Shown here piece by piece: positions 1-9,260 of a stretch of 64,000 nt of DNA (positions are counted from its first letter, which is position 1; each line of letters starts with the position of its first letter). Source of the DNA: CBDCZY01 sp965224745 (lineage in GTDB: Bacteria > Pseudomonadota > Gammaproteobacteria > Methylococcales > Methylomonadaceae); NCBI GenBank assembly GCA_965224745.1, contig CBDCZY010000001.1:620001-684000 (forward strand), read 5' to 3'. Below the pieces are notes generated by a model. That model saw only the letters and a program-made list of their open reading frames with translations, made no database searches and was not told the origin of the DNA. A program made the position numbers and the translations under genes.

Positions 1-57
1 AATGAGGTCGTGGACATAACCTTAAATGAGCCATTTGCTATGGATGTTCATGAATAA
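1..57 (+). CDS. 3' end of an upstream C1-cluster gene (partial)
   Basis: Frame 1 is open from the window edge to TAA at 55-57 and ends in ...DITLNEPFAMDVHE. Its stop overlaps the ATG of the next gene at 50 (ATGAATAA), the usual arrangement of translationally coupled genes. Only 18 residues are visible, so the product cannot be named. The context suggests another tetrahydromethanopterin or methanofuran gene. Confidence 0.4.
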   Translation, partial: NEVVDITLNEPFAMDVHE

Positions 58-1108
58 AAGTTTGATTGGCTGGGATATTGGTGGGGCACATCTAAAAGCG
101 GCACATATTGATCAATCCGGAGTGATCTTGAATGTTGTTCAGCTCCCTTGTCCCTTATGGCAAGGGATTGATAAGCTGTCAGTGGCTGTAGAGACAGTAA
201 TATCGATTTTCGAATCGCCATCTAGCACTCATGTTGTGACGATGACCGGTGAATTGGTAGATTTGTTTGCCAATCGTTTTGAAGGTGTCAAGCAAATCAT
301 ACAACTGATTCAATCTCGCTTAAACAATAACCCAGTGTATATTTTTGCTGGCGATGATAGATTCCTCAGAGCACACGAGGTAACGTCTGATCGTTATGAC
401 GATGTGGCGTCTATGAACTGGCTGGCAAGTGCGCGTTGGGTTGCAGCAAAAGTTGATAGCGCTCTGTTTCTCGATATTGGGAGTACTACGACAGATGTTT
501 TTTGTATCAATAAGCATAAGCTTTTGAACGAGGGGGTAAACGACTTTGATCGGCTGTGCAGTGGGGAAATGGTATATACCGGCGTGGTTAGAACGCCGGT
601 GATGGCAATTGTTGGCACTGTTGACTTTGAGCGCAAAAAAGTCGGGTTAATGGCCGAATATTTTGCGACAATGGCTGATATATATAGGATAACGGGTGAG
701 TTGGATGAAACCAGTGATCAGTATCCCGCAGCAGATCATGGAGACAAAACGATTGAAGGCAGCGCCAGGCGGTTAGCACGCATGATTGGTAGAGATTATG
801 AGTCAGCTGAGCCAAACGACTGGTTGGCTTTAGCTAATCAACTAAGAGCATTACAGATCTGCAAGGTAAGCAATGCTATTGAAGGCCAACTAAAGAGAAC
901 CGGCTGTTTACCCCCTAAAATACTAATTGGTGCCGGTGTTGGCCGTTTCTTAGCCAGAGAGTTAGCCGCCCAGTGGCAATTATACTATCAAGATTTTTCG
1001 GACTTGTTAGTACAGCAAAACCCTTGCGGTATCAACTTAATCAATGATTGTGCGCCAGCGGTTGCGTTGGCAAGTCTTGCATTGAATCAGTTGTTAGATG
1101 ATTCCTAG
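50..1108 (+). CDS. H4MPT-linked C1 transfer pathway protein (MfnF-like, ASKHA fold)
   Basis: This resembles the hydantoinase/oxoprolinase-related family found in H4MPT-using methylotrophs and methanogens, whose archaeal relative MfnF acts in methanofuran assembly. The N-terminus has the phosphate-binding motif IGWDIGGAHLKAA, a second loop LFLDIGSTTTDVF lies near residue 140, and ILIGAGVGRFLARE lies near residue 300. All three are typical of the ASKHA (actin/sugar kinase) fold. An ATG exists at 26, but the family normally begins at MNKSLIGWDIGG, and that ATG at 50 overlaps the preceding stop, so I chose 50. Length is about 352 aa, normal for the family. It suggests a cytosolic step of C1-carrier synthesis. 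The family call is solid; the exact reaction in bacteria is inferred. Confidence 0.8.
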   Translation: MNKSLIGWDIGGAHLKAAHIDQSGVILNVVQLPCPLWQGIDKLSVAVETVISIFESPSSTHVVTMTGELVDLFANRFEGVKQIIQLIQSRLNNNPVYIFAGDDRFLRAHEVTSDRYDDVASMNWLASARWVAAKVDSALFLDIGSTTTDVFCINKHKLLNEGVNDFDRLCSGEMVYTGVVRTPVMAIVGTVDFERKKVGLMAEYFATMADIYRITGELDETSDQYPAADHGDKTIEGSARRLARMIGRDYESAEPNDWLALANQLRALQICKVSNAIEGQLKRTGCLPPKILIGAGVGRFLARELAAQWQLYYQDFSDLLVQQNPCGINLINDCAPAVALASLALNQLLDDS

Positions 1109-1155
1109 CTATCAACGCCAATACTGTTTTTTCATTTATTAAATAAATTAAAGCC

Positions 1156-2532
1156 TTGCGCCCACTGACTATTCACGAACTGCCATATTTTGCCAATAGC
1201 GCCAACTTGTTTGAAAGTGTTGCTGATGAGCGATGGGCGGTTTTTCTGGATAGTAGTTATCCTGATAGTCAGCAGGGTCGTTACGACTTTATTGCTAGCC
1301 AACCTTATTGCACCTTGATTACACGAGGAGCTGAAACGGAAATATGTGCCGCTGGCAAAGTCGCTATCTCGCAGGAAGACCCGTTTCAGTTAATTAAAGA
1401 TCGTTTGTTACCCGAAGTGCAAAAAAATCAAAAATTTCCCTTCACTGGTGGAGTCATTGGGTATTTTGCCTATGATCTGGCCAGGCGATTGGAGCAACTC
1501 CCCAAGATTGCTCAAGATGATGAACAAACGCCAGAAATGATGGTTGGAATTTACGACTGGGTGGTCGTGGTTGATCATGTCGCCAGAAAAAGTTATCTGG
1601 TGACCCATAATCGATGTCCGGAAACACAACAGCTTTGGCCTAAACTCATTCAGCGCTTTAGCCATTTGAATGCTGCCAGTTCAACGTCTTCTTATCAAGT
1701 TTTGGGTGATATTGAGTCTAATATGACGCGCGATAAATATACCCAGGCTTTTGAGCAGGTGAAAAATTACTTGCTTGAAGGCGATTGCTATCAGGTCAAT
1801 CTGGCACAACGATTTACTGCGCCAGCGTCTGGAAATCCATGGCTAGCATACCGGTTATTAAGGCAATCCAATCCTGCTCCTTTTTGTGCTTTTCTAAATT
1901 TTCCGGGCGTGCAAGTTTTAAGTTCGTCACCAGAACGTTTTTTAGAGGTCGCTGACGGCATTGTTGAAACTAAACCTATTAAGGGTACCCGACCCCGTAA
2001 AGCCGACCCAAAACAGGACCGATTACAAATTGAGTTGCTTGCTGCCAGTAGTAAGGATCGTGCCGAAAACCTAATGATTGTTGATTTGTTACGTAATGAT
2101 TTGAGTAAAAATTGTAAAAAAGGGTCGGTTCACGTTCCCAGTCTATTCGTGGTTGAGTCATTTACCACGGTTCATCATTTGGTGAGCACGATTCGAGGAG
2201 AGTTAGATGCTGGAGAACATGCGCTGGACTTGCTGAAGAGCTGCTTTCCTGGCGGCTCTATCACTGGCGCTCCGAAAATTAGGGCTATGGAAATAATTGA
2301 GGAGTTGGAACCTCATCGACGGGGATTGTACTGTGGCGCTATTGGTTACGTTGGTTTCAACGGGAATATGGACACCAATATCACTATTCGCACCTTGGTC
2401 CACTCGAGTGGTACCGTTCGATTTTATGCGGGTGGTGGCATTGTATACGATTCATCGCTAGAAGAAGAATATCAAGAATCTTTTGATAAGGCGGCTGCTT
2501 TATTGAACGTTTTACAACAAATGAAAGTTTAA
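1156..2532 (+). CDS. pabB: aminodeoxychorismate synthase component I
   Basis: This makes 4-amino-4-deoxychorismate from chorismate and glutamine-derived ammonia for p-aminobenzoate, a precursor of both folate and methanopterin. The C-terminal chorismate-binding domain has KPIKGTRPR near residue 276. The Lys in PIKGT is the PabB signature, where anthranilate synthase has PIAGT. Also visible are DLLRNDLS and CFPGGSITGAPKIRAM. The N-terminal domain with FTGGVIGYFAYDLARR is intact. No suitable ATG exists near the expected start, so TTG at 1156 is used. Length 458 aa is normal. The stop overlaps the next ATG, so translation is probably coupled. Placement beside H4MPT genes fits the pABA demand of methanopterin synthesis. 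Confidence 0.93.
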   Translation: MRPLTIHELPYFANSANLFESVADERWAVFLDSSYPDSQQGRYDFIASQPYCTLITRGAETEICAAGKVAISQEDPFQLIKDRLLPEVQKNQKFPFTGGVIGYFAYDLARRLEQLPKIAQDDEQTPEMMVGIYDWVVVVDHVARKSYLVTHNRCPETQQLWPKLIQRFSHLNAASSTSSYQVLGDIESNMTRDKYTQAFEQVKNYLLEGDCYQVNLAQRFTAPASGNPWLAYRLLRQSNPAPFCAFLNFPGVQVLSSSPERFLEVADGIVETKPIKGTRPRKADPKQDRLQIELLAASSKDRAENLMIVDLLRNDLSKNCKKGSVHVPSLFVVESFTTVHHLVSTIRGELDAGEHALDLLKSCFPGGSITGAPKIRAMEIIEELEPHRRGLYCGAIGYVGFNGNMDTNITIRTLVHSSGTVRFYAGGGIVYDSSLEEEYQESFDKAAALLNVLQQMKV

Positions 2533-3119
2533 TGTGGGTCGTAAAATTAGGGGGTAGTTTGTGGGATTCTCAAGCATTGCTGGGCTGGTTATCTTTTTTG
2601 GCTCGACAGAGCATTCGTCCGGTCATCATAGTTCCAGGAGGCGGCCCTTTTGCAAATCAAGTTAGAGCCACGCAGAAAGTATGGTGTTTTGGCGATGAGT
2701 ATGCACATTACATGGCGATACTCGCAATGCAGCAAATGGCTTTGATGTTTAAGGGCATAGCAAACGGGTTGCCAATTATATCGGAGCTTGAAAACATGCA
2801 GGCGTTGGGGCTTAATTCACCGCAAACTCTTATATGGTCACCGCAAATAGACATGCTGAACCAGGAGCAGATTCCAGTGTCTTGGGATATCACTTCGGAT
2901 AGCCTTGCCGCCTGGTTGGCTAATTGCCTAAATGCTGAAAAATTGATCATGATTAAGTCTGTCAAACTGTCTCCGGAACGCTCTTTACCAAAATTAGTGC
3001 TTGAAAATGTCGTTGATAAAGCATTTAATCTCTATGCGCAAAATGCCGAATATAATGTTAAGTTTTTGCATCGTGACGAGTTGGAAACATTTATAGCCTT
3101 ATTTACAAACGATTTATGA
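2532..3119 (+). CDS. amino acid kinase family protein (MfnE-like)
   Basis: Short amino-acid-kinase-fold protein (195 aa). It begins MWVVKLGGSLW, the K-x-GGS phosphate loop of aspartokinase/uridylate kinase relatives, and continues with VIIVPGGGPFANQV near residue 33 and DITSDSLAAWLA near residue 118. Methanogens use an enzyme of this fold (MfnE) in methanofuran synthesis, and methylotrophs carry a homologue near their H4MPT genes. The neighbours here make that the best guess, but the substrate is inferred. Its ATG overlaps the pabB stop (TAATG) and its own stop overlaps the next start (ATGA). Confidence 0.7.
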   Translation: MWVVKLGGSLWDSQALLGWLSFLARQSIRPVIIVPGGGPFANQVRATQKVWCFGDEYAHYMAILAMQQMALMFKGIANGLPIISELENMQALGLNSPQTLIWSPQIDMLNQEQIPVSWDITSDSLAAWLANCLNAEKLIMIKSVKLSPERSLPKLVLENVVDKAFNLYAQNAEYNVKFLHRDELETFIALFTNDL

Positions 3120-3835
3120 AACTATCAAAAAAGGAAAAAAAACCCGCTAAGAGTTCGCTGATGCCCCAGGTGCTTTTGAAAAAAGCCATAGGTAGCGTTT
3201 CGGAGCGGGTTGTAAAAAAATGTCGTGGAGTTTATTACAAAACCAAGGAGTCGTTTGGCCAGCACAAACGGGATATCGTAGTGTATCGCGTAGAAGATGC
3301 TAGTGATACTCTGGAAAAGACAAAAGAACAATTTCAGGAAACGTTAGAAAGGTTTAAGTCGATCGCGCATTTTGAAGGAGGTTCTTTAGAGCATAAATAC
3401 CGCCAATTACAGTCTCATTATGATAGCGCTCAAGCCAAAGCTGATGCAGTTTCTAATAAAATAATAAGTATTGAAGAGGTTAGTGAAGCTTTATTTGCTG
3501 AATGGGAAAATGAGCTGCTGCAATATACTAACAGGGCGCTAAAATCCCAAAGTAATCGACAGTTGAAGACTACTCGAATTCATTATGGCCGACTGATGAG
3601 GGCAATGCATAATGCTGAAAAAAAAATTACGCCTGTTTTGGCAGTCTTCAAGGATCAGGTTTTATTTTTAAAGCATAATCTTAATGCTCAAGCGATTGTC
3701 GCATTGCGTCATGAATTGGTCGTTATCGGCGTGGATATTAGTCATTTGATCATTGCCATGGAAAAATCGATCAATGAGGCAAATGGATTTGTGTCCACGT
3801 TAGTAGAGCAGAAAGTTCTAACTGATACTAAGTAA
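3116..3835 (+). CDS. DUF2959-like coiled-coil protein
   Basis: Basic, helix-rich protein of 239 aa. The N-terminus is very Lys-rich (KLSKKEKKPAK) and long heptad-like stretches lie at about residues 60-150. The C-terminal half contains RLMRAMHNAEKKITPVLAVF and DQVLFLKHNLNAQAIVAL, which I recognise as the conserved part of the DUF2959 family. Members are usually exported or lipoproteins; here no signal peptide or lipobox is seen, and the cationic N-terminus may be a shortened or different start. It overlaps the preceding gene by 4 bp, so it is probably the last gene of this operon. Function unknown. Confidence 0.6.
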   Translation: MKLSKKEKKPAKSSLMPQVLLKKAIGSVSERVVKKCRGVYYKTKESFGQHKRDIVVYRVEDASDTLEKTKEQFQETLERFKSIAHFEGGSLEHKYRQLQSHYDSAQAKADAVSNKIISIEEVSEALFAEWENELLQYTNRALKSQSNRQLKTTRIHYGRLMRAMHNAEKKITPVLAVFKDQVLFLKHNLNAQAIVALRHELVVIGVDISHLIIAMEKSINEANGFVSTLVEQKVLTDTK

Positions 3836-4445
3836 CGCAAAGATCACAATTAATATCATGGTGTAAAGTAACAATACCTGTTCTCCTCGCGTTCTGTTTT
3901 TGCGAGCTGACAATCGGCTTTAAAGCCACCGCAAGCCTATTCCATTACTTTTCTACAAATCAGTCTTCCCCACTTCTCGCTACTATTTTCTGGTAAGTTT
4001 CCAACAATTTTTGTTATTCCGTTGATGTGACAAAATTTTACCCAAGACAGTGCAGGGCTAATTTGTTCTAGCCGGTAAGTTATTGATTTATTTTTAATAA
4101 CATTCACGGAAATTTTATATCATATTGAAAATAAAAGATATTTTATATGACATTGTTAATTCATTCAGATGATAGGTCTATGCTCCTGAATTTAAGGCTT
4201 TGCTCGATAGAACAAATTAGCCCTGCAAGACAGTGGTATGGCAATGAAATTTATTGCTTAAGCTGGTATAATTGGGGAGTTTTTGCAAGTTTATCGCATT
4301 CCCTTGAATACTCATGGGAAATGCTTTTTTGAATTGTTTACAAGGTTAGAGTGTAGAAGGTAATAAATAAAACTATTGCGAGCTTTTTTTCAATCTTACT
4401 TCCCATGCCCCTCTTAATTTTGTTTGCTAACTGTAATGCGGATTA
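3836..4445. other. intergenic region upstream of gyrA
   Basis: This 610-bp AT-rich gap contains the inverted-repeat element at 4051-4227 and presumably the gyrA promoter downstream of it. A 61-codon reading frame at 4147-4332 starts inside the element and has no recognisable product or ribosome site; I treat it as chance. No RNA gene was recognised. Confidence 0.6.
4051..4227. mobile_element. MITE-like element with perfect 20-bp terminal inverted repeats
   Basis: The left arm 4051-4070 (TGCAGGGCTAATTTGTTCTA) is the exact reverse complement of the right arm 4208-4227. The hexamer AGACAG abuts both ends (4045-4050 and 4228-4233), as a target-site duplication would. A longer 9-bp direct repeat AAGACAGTG (4044-4052 and 4227-4235) overlaps the arms by one or two bases, so the true boundary may shift slightly. 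The interior is AT-rich and has no transposase. It looks like a non-autonomous transposable element. No second copy with these arms was noticed here. Confidence 0.75.
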
Positions 4446-7025
4446 ATGTCAGAATTTGCTAAAGAAATAATTCCAGTCAATCTCGAAGACGAGATGAAAA
4501 AGTCGTATCTCGAGTACGCTATGAGCGTCATCGTAGGGCGAGCTTTACCGGATGTCAGAGATGGCTTGAAACCGGTTCATCGGCGAGTGCTTTATGCCAT
4601 GAGTGAACTGGGGAATGATTGGAATAAGCCTTACAAAAAGTCAGCTCGTATCGTCGGTGATGTTATTGGTAAATATCACCCGCATGGTGATACAGCCGTT
4701 TATGACACGATAGTTAGAATGGCACAACCCTTTTCAATGCGCTATATGCTAGTTGACGGGCAGGGGAATTTTGGTTCAGTGGATGGGGATTCACCCGCAG
4801 CCATGCGTTACACCGAAGTTAGAATGGCGAAAATAGCCCATCAGATAATGGCCGATATCGACAAGGAAACGGTCGACTTTATTACTAACTACGATGAGTC
4901 TGAAACTGAACCCACGGTGTTTCCAACGCGGGTTCCCAACTTGCTGGTCAATGGGTCAGCAGGTATTGCTGTAGGCATGGCAACCAATATTCCACCGCAC
5001 AACTTGACTGAAGTGGTGAATGCTTGTTTAGCACTGATAGATGACCCTGAACTGACAGTCGAACAGCTATTGCAGTATATTCCTGGGCCCGACTTCCCGA
5101 CGGCAGCTATGATCAATGGTGCTTCTGGAATTAGTGAAGCTTATTTGACGGGGCGGGGGCGGATCCATATGAGGGCACGATGCCATTTTGAAGATCGGGA
5201 TGATGGTGCTAAACAGTCGATCATAGTCACAGAACTCCCGTATCAAGTTAATAAAGCGCGTCTGCTCGAAAAAATTGCTCACATGGTAAAGGAAGCAAAA
5301 CTTGAAGGCATTTCTGCATTAAGAGACGAATCCGATAAAGATGGTATGCGCATGGTGATTGAACTGCGTCGAGGCGAAGTGCCAGAGGTCATCCTCAATA
5401 ATTTGTACCAGCACACGCAGCTACAAACCGTTTTCGGTATCAATATGGTGGCGCTATTAGATGGCCGCCCTTATGTCATGAATTTACGGGAAATTCTGGC
5501 TGCCTTCATTAACCATAGACGCGAAGTTGTCACACGACGAACCCTTTTTGAATTACGTAAAGCCCGGGAAAGAGCGCATATTCTGGAAGGTTTGGCGGTT
5601 GCTCTGGCGAACATAGATGAAATTATCGCTCTAATCAAACAGGCAGAAAATCCATCGGTAGCAAAAGAAAGAATGTTGGCGAGAGTTTGGGAGCCTGGGT
5701 TGGTGACTACTCTGCTTGAACGTGCTGACTCATCTCGCTCCAGGCCGGATGGATTGATGCCAGAGTTTGGGCTAACGGATGGAGGTTATCGTTTATCAGA
5801 AGCCCAGGCACAAGCTATTTTAGACCTGCGTTTACATCGTTTAACCGGGTTAGAGCAAGAAAAAATTATCGATGAGTTCAAGGGGCTATTGCTCAAAATA
5901 GATGGTTTGCTGGAAATTTTAGGTGATGATGAAAGGCTTTTGCATGTGATTCGCGAAGAACTGGTTGAGATCCAGGAACAATTCGGAGATGAACGTAGAA
6001 CAGAAATCCTGCAAGACCATCTTAACTTGACGACAGGTGATTTAATTACCGAAGAAGAAGTTGTGGTCACAGTGTCACATGAAGGCTATGTAAAATCGCA
6101 ATCATTAGATGTTTATTCCGCCCAACGCAGAGGGGGGCGAGGCAAAGCAGCTACATCAACCAAACAGGAAGATTTTATCGACAAACTAATCGTGGCAAAT
6201 ACCCATGACACGATTTTATGTTTCTCCAGTGTCGGTAAAGTGTATTGGTTGAAGGTCTATGATTTGCCTTCTGCCAGTCGTGCCTCACGAGGTAAACCTT
6301 TCGTGAATTTGTTGCCTTTAGAAAATGACGAGCGGATTAATGCATTTTTGGCTGTTAGGGATTTTGATAGTGATCGCTATGTATTGATGGCGACCGAAAG
6401 AGGAACCATCAAAAAAACACAGCTCAGTGAATTTGAAAGACAACGATCCAGCGGGAAAATAGCCATAGACCTGCGGAATAATGATAGATTAGTGGGTGTG
6501 GCGATTACCGACGGTCAACAGAAGATTTTGTTATTTAGCAGTTCGGGAAAGGCAGTTTGTTTTCATGAAAGAGATGTTCGTGTGATGGGGCGAACGGCAG
6601 CAGGGGTTCGTGGTATCAGGCTGCAGGAAGATCAAAAAGTGATCTCGATGATACATGGGGCTGAAGGCACTGTGTTAAATATTACTGAAAATGGCTATGG
6701 CAAAAGAACTGAAATAAGTCAATTTCCTCAGCACAAAAGAGGCGGTCAAGGCGTTATTGCAATTCAAACGTCCGATCGTAATGGTCAAGTGGTAGGTGCC
6801 GTATTGGTGTCAGAGCAAGATGAAATTATGTTGATTACTGATGGCGGTACTTTAGTAAGAACCCGTGTGAACGAAATTTCAATCGTTGGCAGAAATACAC
6901 AAGGAGTAACGGTTATTCGGCTGGGTAATGATGAAAAGGTGGTCGGTGTCGATCGAATTGAAGGGTTATTAGATGATGAGAGTGAAGAGGGTGAGGGTGC
7001 AGAAGATGTTTCGACAGAAGAATAA
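4446..7025 (+). CDS. gyrA: DNA gyrase subunit A
   Basis: GyrA cuts and reseals DNA in the A2B2 gyrase that introduces negative supercoils. The N-terminal breakage-reunion domain is near identical in pattern to E. coli: NLEDEMKKSYLEYAMSVIVG, GLKPVHRRVLYAM, and AAMRYTEVRM with the catalytic Tyr at about residue 122. The quinolone-determining region reads HPHGDTAVYDT: Thr at the E. coli Ser83 position and Asp at position 87. The C-terminal beta-pinwheel includes the GyrA-box-like QRRGGRGK near residue 560 and ends in an acidic tail (EEGEGAEDVSTEE). 859 aa, normal length. It leads the serC-pheA-hisC-tyrA-aroA-cmk-rpsA block, as in many gammaproteobacteria. Confidence 0.98.
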   Translation: MSEFAKEIIPVNLEDEMKKSYLEYAMSVIVGRALPDVRDGLKPVHRRVLYAMSELGNDWNKPYKKSARIVGDVIGKYHPHGDTAVYDTIVRMAQPFSMRYMLVDGQGNFGSVDGDSPAAMRYTEVRMAKIAHQIMADIDKETVDFITNYDESETEPTVFPTRVPNLLVNGSAGIAVGMATNIPPHNLTEVVNACLALIDDPELTVEQLLQYIPGPDFPTAAMINGASGISEAYLTGRGRIHMRARCHFEDRDDGAKQSIIVTELPYQVNKARLLEKIAHMVKEAKLEGISALRDESDKDGMRMVIELRRGEVPEVILNNLYQHTQLQTVFGINMVALLDGRPYVMNLREILAAFINHRREVVTRRTLFELRKARERAHILEGLAVALANIDEIIALIKQAENPSVAKERMLARVWEPGLVTTLLERADSSRSRPDGLMPEFGLTDGGYRLSEAQAQAILDLRLHRLTGLEQEKIIDEFKGLLLKIDGLLEILGDDERLLHVIREELVEIQEQFGDERRTEILQDHLNLTTGDLITEEEVVVTVSHEGYVKSQSLDVYSAQRRGGRGKAATSTKQEDFIDKLIVANTHDTILCFSSVGKVYWLKVYDLPSASRASRGKPFVNLLPLENDERINAFLAVRDFDSDRYVLMATERGTIKKTQLSEFERQRSSGKIAIDLRNNDRLVGVAITDGQQKILLFSSSGKAVCFHERDVRVMGRTAAGVRGIRLQEDQKVISMIHGAEGTVLNITENGYGKRTEISQFPQHKRGGQGVIAIQTSDRNGQVVGAVLVSEQDEIMLITDGGTLVRTRVNEISIVGRNTQGVTVIRLGNDEKVVGVDRIEGLLDDESEEGEGAEDVSTEE

Positions 7026-7037
7026 AGGGGTAAGATG

Positions 7038-8117
7038 ATGTCTCGTGTTTACAATTTTAGTGCTGGGCCGTCGACTCTTCCTGAAGCAGTTTTACAAACA
7101 GCTCAGCGAGATATGCTTGATTGGCAAGATTCTGGAATGTCCGTCATGGAAATGAGCCACAGAGGTAAACAATTTTCCAGTATTGCTGAAAAATTAGAGT
7201 CAGATTTCCGTCAATTATTATCAATCCCTTCATCGTACAAAGTACTTTTCTTACAAGGTGGTGCGACCGGTCAATTTGCTGCTGTTCCGATGAACTTGTT
7301 GCAAGGAAAAACGGTTGCTAGCTATTTATCTACCGGTTTATGGTCTGAAAAAGCGATAAAAGAAGCAAAAAAGTACTGCACCGTTAATGTTGCCGCCAGT
7401 TCGGAGACTCAAGGTTTTACTTCTATACCGGAACGTTCCACCTGGGACATTGATACAAATTCTGCTTATTTGCACTATACCTCGAATGAGACCATCAATG
7501 GCGTGGAGTTTCAAGAACGCCCGGATTCTAGCGGACTACAGCTGGTGGTTGATATGTCATCGAATATTCTTTCCCGAGAAATAGATATTGAAAAATATGG
7601 ATTGATCTATGCCGGAACCCAGAAAAACATGGGGCCAGCAGGGGTAACCGTAGTTATTGTGCGCGAAGATTTGCTCGGAGAAACGATGGGCGGAATACCC
7701 ACTATCGTTGATTATAAAGCCCAAATCAAAAGTGGCTCAATGTTGAATACTCCGCCAACATACAATTGGTATCTGGTTGGCTTGGTTTTAGAATGGTTAA
7801 AAAACCAAGGGGGTGTGAAAGCTATGGAGGTCATTAACATTCGTAAGGCCAGCAAATTATATCAAGCGATTGACGTTTCATCGATATTCTACAATGCAGT
7901 CGATATAAACTGTCGCTCACGCATGAATGTGCCCTTTTCATTGCATGACGACGCATTAAACAAACCTTTTCTGGCTTTTGCGGCAGACAATGGGTTAGTA
8001 ACCCTGGAGGGCCATCGTTCAGTGGGTGGAATGAGAGCGAGCATTTACAATGCAATGCCAGAACAAGGGGTTGATATGCTTATCGAATGCATGTCTGAGT
8101 TTGAAAGAAGCCATTAA
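7038..8117 (+). CDS. serC: phosphoserine aminotransferase
   Basis: PLP enzyme converting 3-phosphohydroxypyruvate and glutamate to phosphoserine (serine synthesis; it also serves PLP synthesis). It begins MSRVYNFSAGPSTLPEAVL and carries the PLP lysine in YAGTQKNMGPAGV near residue 195. The substrate-binding tail HRSVGGMRASIYNAMP is intact. About 359 aa, as usual. Two ATGs lie at 7035 and 7038; the site AAAGGGG at 7024-7030 is better spaced for 7038. Only 10-12 bp separate it from gyrA, so they are likely co-transcribed. Confidence 0.97.
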   Translation: MSRVYNFSAGPSTLPEAVLQTAQRDMLDWQDSGMSVMEMSHRGKQFSSIAEKLESDFRQLLSIPSSYKVLFLQGGATGQFAAVPMNLLQGKTVASYLSTGLWSEKAIKEAKKYCTVNVAASSETQGFTSIPERSTWDIDTNSAYLHYTSNETINGVEFQERPDSSGLQLVVDMSSNILSREIDIEKYGLIYAGTQKNMGPAGVTVVIVREDLLGETMGGIPTIVDYKAQIKSGSMLNTPPTYNWYLVGLVLEWLKNQGGVKAMEVINIRKASKLYQAIDVSSIFYNAVDINCRSRMNVPFSLHDDALNKPFLAFAADNGLVTLEGHRSVGGMRASIYNAMPEQGVDMLIECMSEFERSH

Positions 8118-8135
8118 GCAACGGGTTTAAATAGT

Positions 8136-9221
8136 ATGTTTGACGTGGTGCCACTAGCGGAGTTAAGGGAGAAAATTGATGCACTGGATCAAGAAATCCT
8201 GAAGCTAGTCAATGAAAGAGCATCAGTTGCCGAACAAGTTGCTAAAACCAAAGTGGCACTCGGTGAAGAGGTGAATTTTTATCGCCCAGACCGTGAAGCG
8301 TTAGTGCTTCGGCGGATTAGAGAAATAAACCAGGGACCATTGGATGAAAATGCAGTGGCCTGGATTTTTCGAGAAATCATGTCTGCCTGCTTAGCGCTAG
8401 AGAAGCCTTTGGAAATCGCTTTTCTGGGACCCGAAGGCACTTTTACCCAACAAGCCGCTTTCAAACATTTTGGTCATGCGGTTAAAACCGTGCCGAGTGT
8501 TTCCATTAGTGATATTTTCAGCGCTGTTGAAAGCGGCCACTGCTCCTACGGCGTAGTGCCGGTGGAAAATTCAACGGAAGGTGTCATAACACATACGCTG
8601 GATAGTTTTTTAACCTCTCCACTGCTCATCTGCGGCGAAGTAGAAATCAGGGTACACCACAATTTAATGGCTCGTACTGGAGGCTTGTCATCGATAGAAG
8701 AAGTGTTTTCTCATCAACAATCGTTGGCGCAATGCCGTAATTGGTTGGATACGCACTTGCCGTATGTGAAAAGAACGGCGGTTAGCAGTAATGCTGAAGC
8801 TGCTCGATTGTCTGCAGAAACAAGAGGTAGTGCGGCTATTGCAGGAAAAGTTGCAGCAGATTTATATCAACTCAACATTATTGAACATCACATCGAAGAT
8901 GAGCCTGATAATACAACACGCTTTTTGATTATTGGACACCAAGTAGCCTCTCCCACAGGGACGGATAAAACTTCGTTACTGGTTTCGACGGGCAATCATC
9001 CTGGCGCCCTGCATGGTATTTTGGAGCCTTTTGCCAAACACAACATTAGCATGACACGAATAGAGTCCAGACCATCTCGCCAAGGTGTTTGGGATTACGT
9101 GTTTTTTATTGACATTGAAGGCCATCAGAAAGATAAATCGGTGGCTAAAGCTGTGCCAACACTAGATAAAAGTGTAAGTGTACTAAAGATCCTTGGCTCT
9201 TACCCTAAAGCCGTGCTATAG
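8136..9221 (+). CDS. pheA: bifunctional chorismate mutase / prephenate dehydratase (P-protein)
   Basis: Converts chorismate to prephenate and then to phenylpyruvate for phenylalanine. The AroQ chorismate mutase domain covers about residues 5-90 (LREKIDALDQEILKLVNERA). The dehydratase domain starts at EIAFLGPEGTFTQQAAFKHFG and contains VPVENSTEG and NTTRFLII. The C-terminal ACT domain (from about residue 285) has the phenylalanine-binding ESRPSRQGVWDYVFFID, so feedback inhibition is expected. 361 aa, the common length for this fusion. It lies 18 bp after serC and just before hisC, the typical aromatic supraoperon order. Confidence 0.97.
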   Translation: MFDVVPLAELREKIDALDQEILKLVNERASVAEQVAKTKVALGEEVNFYRPDREALVLRRIREINQGPLDENAVAWIFREIMSACLALEKPLEIAFLGPEGTFTQQAAFKHFGHAVKTVPSVSISDIFSAVESGHCSYGVVPVENSTEGVITHTLDSFLTSPLLICGEVEIRVHHNLMARTGGLSSIEEVFSHQQSLAQCRNWLDTHLPYVKRTAVSSNAEAARLSAETRGSAAIAGKVAADLYQLNIIEHHIEDEPDNTTRFLIIGHQVASPTGTDKTSLLVSTGNHPGALHGILEPFAKHNISMTRIESRPSRQGVWDYVFFIDIEGHQKDKSVAKAVPTLDKSVSVLKILGSYPKAVL

Positions 9222-9260
9222 GCTAGAGTTAATTTAAATAGATTAAACGTTCAAGATTTT

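Noticed and set aside
4147..4332. 61-codon reading frame upstream of gyrA
   Set aside because: Lies partly inside the inverted-repeat element, has no ribosome site and no family resemblance.
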